From Azospirillum agricola (GTDB taxonomy: Bacteria; Pseudomonadota; Alphaproteobacteria; Azospirillales; Azospirillaceae), in NCBI RefSeq assembly GCF_017876095.1, contig NZ_JAGINM010000012.1, forward strand, positions 124,001 to 188,000: DNA of 64,000 bases. Direction: 5' to 3'. Position numbers and translations under genes: made by a program. Numbering within the stretch: position 1 is the stretch's first letter; each line of letters opens with the position of its first letter. Shown here piece after piece: positions 8,996 through 15,600 of this stretch. The notes under the pieces are model-generated. The model did not search any database. It was not told the DNA's origin and worked only from the letters and a program-made list of their open reading frames with translations.

Positions 8996-10078
8996 ATGGT
9001 CGCCAGCAATCTTGACGGCGTGGCCCTGCGGGGGGTGGTGGGCTGTGTTCCCGAGGGCCGGGATACCACGGCCGATCTCGCCCTGCGTTTCGGGGACGAG
9101 GCCGCGGCCAGGATCGCCAAGGCGACCGGGATCGAGGCGCGCCACATCGCCGCTCCCGGGCAATGCACCAGCGATCTCGCCGAAAGGGCGGCCCGGCGCC
9201 TTCTCGACGGGCTGGAATGGGAGGCGGCTTCGGTCGACCTCCTGGTGCTGGTCACCCAGACCCACGACCATGCGCTGCCCGGCAGCGGCGCGCTGCTGCA
9301 TCATCGGCTCGGCCTGCGCAAGGGTGCCGCCGTGCTCGACATCACCCAGGGCTGCTCGGGCTTCGTGTACGGCCTGTGGACGGCCTCGGCGCTGTTGAAG
9401 ACCATCGGCCGCCGGGCCCTGCTGATCGTCGGCGACACCACCTCGCGGCTGGTCGATCCCGGCGACCGCGCGGTGGCTCCCCTGTTCGGCGACGCCGCCG
9501 CCGCCGTGGCGCTGGAAACCGCGGCGGACGGCGGGCCGATGACCTTCGATCTCGGCAGCGACGGGGCGGGGGCGCCCTACCTGACGGCGTCCGGCGGCGC
9601 GATGCGCCATCCGGACAGGCCCGCCCGCCTCTTCATGGACGGAACCCAGGTCTTCGCCTTCACCCTGCGCGAAGTTCCGGGCAGCGTCCGCGCCGCGTTG
9701 GAGGGAGCCGGCTGGAGCATGGGCATGGTCGATCACCTCGTGCTGCATCAGGCCAACGCCCAGATGATCCGCCATCTCGGGCAGAAGCTCGGCGCCTCGC
9801 CGGAACAGACCACCCTGGCCCTGGCCGGGTTCGGCAACACCAGCTCCGCGTCCATTCCCCTCGCCCTGGCCGACGCTCTCGCCACGCCGTTGCGCTCGGA
9901 ACGGCGACGGCTGCTGCTGTCGGGCTTCGGCGTCGGCTGGTCCTGGGGCAGCGTGGCGCTGTCCGCCGGACCGCTGGCCCTGTGCGAAATGGTTGTCCTG
10001 CCCGGCAGGAAATGCCCGGCAGAAACTGCCGCCCCGGCAACGCCTGCCGAAGGATCGGCAGTTTCTGCCGGGATCTAG
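8996..10078 (+). CDS. 3-oxoacyl-ACP synthase III-like enzyme (KAS III/FabH family)
   Basis: A 360-residue thiolase-fold condensing enzyme with the KAS III triad: Cys120 in DITQGCSGF, His251 in LVLHQAN and Asn281 in GFGNTSSAS. A GAGGAG ribosome site (8984-8989) precedes the ATG at 8996. It would condense an acyl-CoA starter with malonyl-ACP. The last ~25 residues (after ALCEMVV) extend past the normal FabH end and are encoded by a tandem array of regulatory-looking dyads (10003-10091), so the tail is probably a by-product of promoter sequence rather than a functional domain. This is the last gene before the flagellin promoter. Confidence 0.88.
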   Translation: MVASNLDGVALRGVVGCVPEGRDTTADLALRFGDEAAARIAKATGIEARHIAAPGQCTSDLAERAARRLLDGLEWEAASVDLLVLVTQTHDHALPGSGALLHHRLGLRKGAAVLDITQGCSGFVYGLWTASALLKTIGRRALLIVGDTTSRLVDPGDRAVAPLFGDAAAAVALETAADGGPMTFDLGSDGAGAPYLTASGGAMRHPDRPARLFMDGTQVFAFTLREVPGSVRAALEGAGWSMGMVDHLVLHQANAQMIRHLGQKLGASPEQTTLALAGFGNTSSASIPLALADALATPLRSERRRLLLSGFGVGWSWGSVALSAGPLALCEMVVLPGRKCPAETAAPATPAEGSAVSAGI

Positions 10079-10091
10079 GCAAAAATTGCCG
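10003..10091 (+). promoter_or_regulatory. Five tandem 15-bp dyads, candidate FlbD/enhancer sites of the flagellin gene
   Basis: Five copies of CGGCA-N5-TGCCG start at 10003, 10017, 10035, 10056 and 10077. The copy at 10003 ends in C and the copy at 10077 begins with A; the other arms are perfect. Spacings are 14, 18, 21 and 21 bp, the last two being two helical turns. The array lies 55-145 bp upstream of the sigma-54 promoter, where an enhancer-binding protein would sit. A half-site CCCGGCAATTTC follows at 10130-10141. The look and position resemble the ftr elements bound by FlbD in Caulobacter; that match is from memory. Four of the five dyads lie wholly inside the KAS III coding region and the fifth spans its stop. 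Confidence 0.75.
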
Positions 10092-10145
10092 GGCCGCTTT
10101 TGCCGGGCGGCAGGCATTTCCAAGGGAAGCCCGGCAATTTCGATC

Positions 10146-10160
10146 TGGCCCGCTTTTTGC
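10146..10160 (+). promoter_or_regulatory. Sigma-54 (RpoN) -24/-12 promoter of flagellin
   Basis: TGGCCCGCTTTTTGC matches the TGGCACG-N4-TTGC consensus with the invariant GG and GC exactly 10 bases apart (10147-10148 and 10159-10160). The predicted transcript start is near 10172, leaving an ~80-base leader before the flagellin ATG. The same element type is found before flgE. Confidence 0.88.
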
Positions 10161-10173
10161 CTACCTCCTTGGC

Positions 10174-10190
10174 GGGGGAATTAGTCCCCC
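10174..10190 (+). promoter_or_regulatory. 5'-terminal hairpin of flagellin mRNA, candidate FlbT target
   Basis: GGGGGA (10174-10179) pairs with TCCCCC (10185-10190) around the 5-base loop ATTAG. With the predicted start at 10172 the stem begins at about nucleotide +3 of the transcript. In Caulobacter, FlbT acts on the 5' leader of flagellin mRNA to control its stability and translation, and flbT is the next gene here. The hairpin is seen; its role is inferred. Confidence 0.6.
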
Positions 10191-10254
10191 TTCGTCCTTG
10201 CCGCCCTTTGCCGGGGCGCGGACGGATGACGATCCTCCAAAGGAGTGACATCTC

Positions 10255-12120
10255 ATGGCAAACGAAGTCTCCCTGACCTCCTCCATGCGCACGAATCTGC
10301 TTCAGTTGCAGAGCGTGCAGGACCAGGTCGCCAAGAAGCAGAACATTCTTTCCACCGGCAACAAGATCAACACCGCGCTGGACGGCCCGACCTCCTTCTT
10401 CGCGGCCAAGGGCCTGACCCAGCGCGCCGGCGACCTGTCGGCGCTGAAGGAGTCGATGGGCCAGTCGATCAGCACCATCAAGGCGGCCGACAAGGGCCTG
10501 ACCGCGATCGACGGCCTGATCGACCAGGCCAAGGGCCTGACCACCTCCGCCCTGGCCTCGCTGTCCGACGACGCCGCCTCGGTCGCCACCCGCAAGGCGC
10601 TGGCCGCCCAGTTCAACACGCTGCGCACCCAGATCGACAAGCTGGCCGGCGACAGCGGCTACGCCGGAAAGAACCTGATCGGCGGCACCGGCCTGCGGAT
10701 GGAGAGCACCTCGGACTCGCGCGCCTCGGTCAACTCCATCACCGGCCTCGACAACGCCCGCGTCACCAACGTCTCCTCGACCGACACCTACTCGCTCCGC
10801 GTCAAGGGCGACGGCTCGATCGAAGGCAACGCCGAGGACATCTCCGAGGCGCAGACCGCGCACGGCCTCACCGGCTTGAAGCTGGACGGCACGATGTCCA
10901 AGACGGCCGGCAGCTTCGCCGACGTGCAGATCGAGGTGCGCGGCGCCAAGGGCAAGGAGCGCACCTTCGTCGTCACCGACGGCAAGGAAAGCCGGACGAT
11001 CAACTATTTCGACAACAGCCAGTCGCTCTCCACCAGCACCGTCGCGGCGACCTCGGGCAACCCGCAGACCTCGAAGGTCACGGTCGGCAAGGGCACGGTC
11101 GAAGCCGGTGACATCTTCTCGATCACGGTGGAAGGCGAGACCTTCAGCTACACCGCGACCTCGTCGGACGTCGCGGTCGGCCAGAACGTCCAGAACCACG
11201 TCGCCACGGCCCTGAAGGACTCGATCAGCAACGCGCTGGCCAACACCACCCGCCTGTCGGGCAAGGATCTGGCCTCGGTGACCGTCGATCCCAACGGCGG
11301 CACGGTGACGCTGACCGGCACCACCGTCGCGGGCAACCCCCGCGAGGTGACGCTGACGGTGAACACCACCAACGCGCTGAGCAAGCGCATCTCGGAAAGC
11401 TTCGCCTCGGGCGCGGTGGTCTCCTTCACCGTCGACCGTCTGGCGATGGAGGACGCCGTCAACGGCGGCAACGGCGTCTCGACCATCCAGAAGAACGTCG
11501 ACATCCAGATCCAGGTCAGCAACCAGGACGGCGCCCAGGTTTCCCGCGACGGTCTGAACGACCGCGGCGACAGCAAGCTGGCCAACGGCGAGCAGTCCTT
11601 CGCCTTCGGCAGCGGCACCGTCCGCGTGCGGGTGGACGAGAAGACGATCATGCAGGCGGCCACGGCCAACTGCGGCGGCAACATCGTCACCAAGCAGGTG
11701 TCGAACCCGAACACCTCCAACGACCTGACGGTCCAGCTGAACGAGAAGAACACAGCCTCGATTTCCGTTGGGGCGGTGGATCTGACCGCCGGCGGCCAGG
11801 GGCTGAAGATCGACGAGGCGCAGAACGACTGGATGGACCGCTCCGACATCGAAGCGGCGATCTCCAGCCTCGACAACGCCAAGGCGACGGTCCGCTCCGC
11901 CTCGCAAGGACTGTCGACCAACCTGAACGTCATCACCACCCGCGAGAACTTCACCAAGGAGTTCAGCGACGTGCTGACGGAAGGCGCCAGCAAGCTGACG
12001 CTGGCCGACCAGAACGAGGAAGGCGCCAGCCTGCTGATGCTCCAGACCCGTCAGCAGCTCGGCACCATCGCCCTCTCGCTCGCCAACCAGTCGCAGCAGT
12101 CGATCCTGCGTCTGTTCTAA
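10255..12120 (+). CDS. Flagellin
   Basis: A 621-residue filament protein. The conserved N-terminal D0/D1 segment (TNLLQLQSVQDQVAKKQNIL, SALDG-like TALDGPTSFFAAK) and C-terminal D1/D0 segment (DQNEEGASLLMLQTRQQLG, ending SQQSILRLF) flank a ~350-residue variable centre. AAAGGAG (10240-10246) gives a strong ribosome site before the ATG at 10255. The centre contains a beta-rich module (GDIFSITVEGETFSYTAT, ~residues 280-370) that resembles modules in FlgE and FlgL here. One Cys lies near residue 475 (ATANCGGN). Ser/Thr-rich stretches offer many O-glycosylation sites, in line with the surrounding glycosyltransferases. It is controlled by sigma-54 and, probably, FlbT. Confidence 0.96.
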   Translation: MANEVSLTSSMRTNLLQLQSVQDQVAKKQNILSTGNKINTALDGPTSFFAAKGLTQRAGDLSALKESMGQSISTIKAADKGLTAIDGLIDQAKGLTTSALASLSDDAASVATRKALAAQFNTLRTQIDKLAGDSGYAGKNLIGGTGLRMESTSDSRASVNSITGLDNARVTNVSSTDTYSLRVKGDGSIEGNAEDISEAQTAHGLTGLKLDGTMSKTAGSFADVQIEVRGAKGKERTFVVTDGKESRTINYFDNSQSLSTSTVAATSGNPQTSKVTVGKGTVEAGDIFSITVEGETFSYTATSSDVAVGQNVQNHVATALKDSISNALANTTRLSGKDLASVTVDPNGGTVTLTGTTVAGNPREVTLTVNTTNALSKRISESFASGAVVSFTVDRLAMEDAVNGGNGVSTIQKNVDIQIQVSNQDGAQVSRDGLNDRGDSKLANGEQSFAFGSGTVRVRVDEKTIMQAATANCGGNIVTKQVSNPNTSNDLTVQLNEKNTASISVGAVDLTAGGQGLKIDEAQNDWMDRSDIEAAISSLDNAKATVRSASQGLSTNLNVITTRENFTKEFSDVLTEGASKLTLADQNEEGASLLMLQTRQQLGTIALSLANQSQQSILRLF

Positions 12121-12150
12121 GGCGTAGAGTTCGGGTAGGATCATACCCGG

Positions 12151-12187
12151 CGGGCGGCGGCTTCCAAGCCGCCGCCCGTTTCTTTTT
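12151..12187 (+). terminator. Rho-independent terminator of flagellin
   Basis: A 13-bp GC-rich stem (12151-12163 with 12166-12178, closing over TTCCAA) is followed by a T-rich run through 12187. It lies 30 bases after the flagellin stop and separates it from flbT. Confidence 0.9.
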
Positions 12188-12243
12188 GGGTCCGTCGCCT
12201 GGCGTCCGCCGGGTTGCACCGGAAATGCATCGGGTCGATTCTC

Positions 12244-12651
12244 ATGCCGCTGAAGTTCGTTCTGCGCCCCAACGAAAAGGTCATCATAAACGGGGCCGTG
12301 ATCGGTGCCGGAGACCGTCCGGGCTCCTTCTTTCTCTACAACACCGCCAATTTCCTGCGCGGGCGCGAGGTTCTGAAGGAAGAGCAGATCGACTGCATCG
12401 AAAAGAAACTCTATTTCGTCATTCAGCTCGTCTACATCTTCCCGGAAGACACCGAGCTCAACCTCCAGCGTTTTGTCTCGATCATGGAGGAGGTGCGGGC
12501 GGCACGGCCCGACAGCCACAAGACGCTGAACGAGATCGAACAGCTCGTGATGGCCCGGAACTATTACCGCGCGTTGAAACTCTGCCGGAAGATGTTCAAG
12601 GGAAGCATCGAAACCTCGGACGAACCATCGGCCTCCGTTTCGGAACCGTGA
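12244..12651 (+). CDS. flbT: FlbT flagellin mRNA regulator
   Basis: A 135-residue protein that opens MPLKFVLRPNEKVIINGAVI and contains FFLYNTANFLRGREVL, KKLYFVIQLVYIFPE and NYYRALKLCRKMF, the pattern of FlbT. In Caulobacter and rhizobia this family represses or activates flagellin translation through the 5' leader. ATG at 12244 is chosen because the fold starts there; an in-frame ATG at 12214 would add ten uncharacteristic residues. FlaF, the usual partner, is not found nearby. It is followed after 26 bases by the giant TPR gene, so the two may be cotranscribed. Confidence 0.93.
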   Translation: MPLKFVLRPNEKVIINGAVIGAGDRPGSFFLYNTANFLRGREVLKEEQIDCIEKKLYFVIQLVYIFPEDTELNLQRFVSIMEEVRAARPDSHKTLNEIEQLVMARNYYRALKLCRKMFKGSIETSDEPSASVSEP

Positions 12652-12677
12652 CGTCCTTGCTTGGAGGAGCACCGTCG

Positions 12678-15600
12678 GTGTTCACAGCGGTTCGGCTTGA
12701 AGAGGCACTGGACCATCACCGGTCCGGACGGCTTGACAAGGCGATCGCGCTGTACGAGCAACTTCTCGCGCAGAACTCCAGCCACGCCGATCTTCTCCAT
12801 TTGTCGGGATTGGCCGCCCACCAAGCGGGCAATTCCCGGTTGGGGTTGAAGCGGATACGCGCGGCGGTGGCGGTCCAGCCCAATTTTCCGATCGCCCTCA
12901 ACAGCCTTGGCACTCTTCTGGCCGATCTCGGAAGGAATGCCGAAGCGGCGACGGTCCTGGGCGCCGCCATCGCGTGCGACCGCGGCTACGCCCAGGCCCA
13001 TGGCAATGTGGGCACCGTGTTGCAGGCGCTCGGCCGGTTGGCCGAGGCAGAGGCGGCCTACCGCCGTGCCCTCGAGTGCGATCCGGACAACGCCCCGGCG
13101 CGGATCAACCTCGGGGTTTTGCTTCGGCAAACCGGCCGGAGCGCTGAAGCGGCCCACCATCTGCACGATGTGGTCAAAGCCAACCCACACCATCCCGGTG
13201 TATGGCGTCACCTGGCGCTCTGCCTGAGCGACCTCCGTCATCCCGACACGGAGGCCTGCCTGCGCCGCGCACTGGCGGACACTCCGGACGATGCCGACCT
13301 GTCGCGCGAACTGGCCCTGCTGCTGATCGGGCAGAGCCGTTGCGTGGAGGCGGAGGCCATGCTCGAAGCGGCGGTCGCCGCGGCCCCGGCCGATGGCCTT
13401 CTGCGGTTCGCGCTGGGAAGCGCCATGCAGGGGCAGGGGCGGCTGGAGGAGGCGGTCACCCGCTACCGCGAGGCGCTTGCCCGCGATCCCGGCCTGGCGG
13501 GAGCCTGCAACAATCTCGGCGTGGCCTTGCTGGATCTGGGCCGCCATGCGCCGGCTCTTGCCGTGTTGCGCCTCGCCCTCGCTTTGCAGCCCGACGATGC
13601 GTTGAGCTGGAACAACATCGGCACGGCATTCGACGCCGGCCGCCGGTGGAACGACGCCATGTCGGCCTTCAAGCGGGCCTTGAGGCTGCGTCCGGATTAC
13701 GGCAAGGCGCTGAACAATCTGGCCGGTGTCTGGAAAGCCTGGAAGCGGTTGGATCGCGCCGAGGCGTTGCTGCGTCTGTCCATCGCTGTCCAGCCGGATT
13801 ATGAGGAATCCTATGCCAACCTCGCTTCCGACCGTCAGGAGCGCGATGATCTGGCCACCGCCGAGCGGCTGTTCCGGCGAAGCCTGCGAATCCGTCCGGG
13901 CAGTGCCGTCGCCCTGACCGGTTATGGTCTCGTCCTACAGGTGCAGGGCCGGATGGCCGAGGCCGAGGCGGCGCATCGCAAGGCGCTGTCCCTCGATGAC
14001 CGCAGCGCGGAGGCCCATGCCAATCTCGGCATGTTGCTGTGGCAGAGCCGCATGGACGCCGAGGGGGCTGAAGCCAGCCTGTCCCACGCCATCGCGTTGA
14101 ATCCCTCGGCGGGGCCCGCTCATCTGAACCGGGGGATTGTCCGGCTCACACGCGGCGACTTGGCCAGCGGCTGGGACGATTACCGGTGGCGTTTCCGGGC
14201 CAAGGGTTACGAAGACCGTCCGATCGCCGCCCCTCTTTGGGACGGTGAGGATCTGTCGGACCGCCGTCTGCTGGTCTGGGGCGAGCAGGGGGTCGGCGAC
14301 GAGATCATGTTTTCCTCCTGCTGGCCGGACCTGATCCCACGGGTCGGCCATCTGGTGATCGAGTGCGACCGCCGGCTGGTTCCGCTGTTCACCCGCTCCT
14401 TCCCCAAGGCGACGGTGCGGGCGCAGACGATCGGTCCGGATGGCCGCGAAACCATCGATCCTCCCGATGTGGACGCCCACATCCCGGCCGGTCAGGTTCC
14501 ACGCCTGCTGCGGCGTTGCCTGGCGTCCTTCGGGCCGGAAGCCTCGTGGCTGGTGCCCGATCCGGCGCGGCTGGCGTTCTGGCGCGAGCGGCTGGCGCGG
14601 CTGGGGCCGGGGTTGACGGTTGGAATCGGCTGGCGCAGCCAGGTGATGACCACCGAGCGACGTGGAGCCTACACGTCGTTGGACCAGTGGGGGGCGATCT
14701 TCGCGGTGCCGGGGATCCGGTTCGTCAACCTGCAATACGGCGAGTGCGGTGCGGAGCTGGAAGCGGCGGAAGCGCGCTTCGGGGTGCGCATCCACCGCTG
14801 GTCCGACCTGAACCTCAAGGACGATTTCGAGGGGGCGGCGGCGCTCACCGCCAATCTCGATCTGGTGATCTCGCCGGCGATGTCGGCGGGCGAGCTGGCC
14901 GGGGCGCTCGGCGTGCCGGTCTGGCGCTTCGGCGGCAGGGACTGGACCCAGCTCGGCAGCGGCGTCCGCCCCTGGTTCCCCTCCATGCGGCTGTTCCAGC
15001 CTCGCCCCGGCGAAACGCTGGGGGACGTGCTGGGCGGCATGGCCCGTGCCCTGGAGTGCCTGCGGAGCGTTTCCGACCCGGTACGCGCCCCCATGGCGAC
15101 GGCTCTGGATGCCGACCAACGCACCGAGGAAGCCATCACGCTTTACCGCAAGGGCGATGCGGCTGCCGCCGAAGCGCTGGTCCGCTCCGTTCTGGACGAT
15201 GCGCCCATGCATGGAACGGCGCTGCATCTGGCCGCCGTCCTGACGGCGCGGCGTGGCGACGCTGAGGACGCCGCGGCGCTGTTCGAGCGGGCCGCTCGCG
15301 TCACGCCGCTCAATGCGGCCGCCCATGCCGGACAGGCCGACGCCTTGCGGAAGCTGGGACGTCTCGACGACGCCGACACCGCCCAGCGGAGGGCCATCGT
15401 CGCCCAGCCGGACGCCGCCGAGCATTGGATCAACCGTGTGGCGCTAATCCAGACGCTTGGCCGGGGCGAGGAGGCGCTTCGCGGCATACTCCGCGCGATC
15501 CGGCTGCGGCCCGACCTGTCGCTCTCCCACACCCATCATGGGCATCTCGTCAGCGACCCGGCGGCGATTCTGGCAAGCTTCCGGCGCGCCGCCGTGCTCG

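Noticed and set aside
12190..12243. Possible sigma-54 promoter for flbT (TGGCGTCC...GGTTGC)
   Set aside because: The GG and GC are 13 bases apart instead of 10, so it does not fit the -24/-12 spacing.
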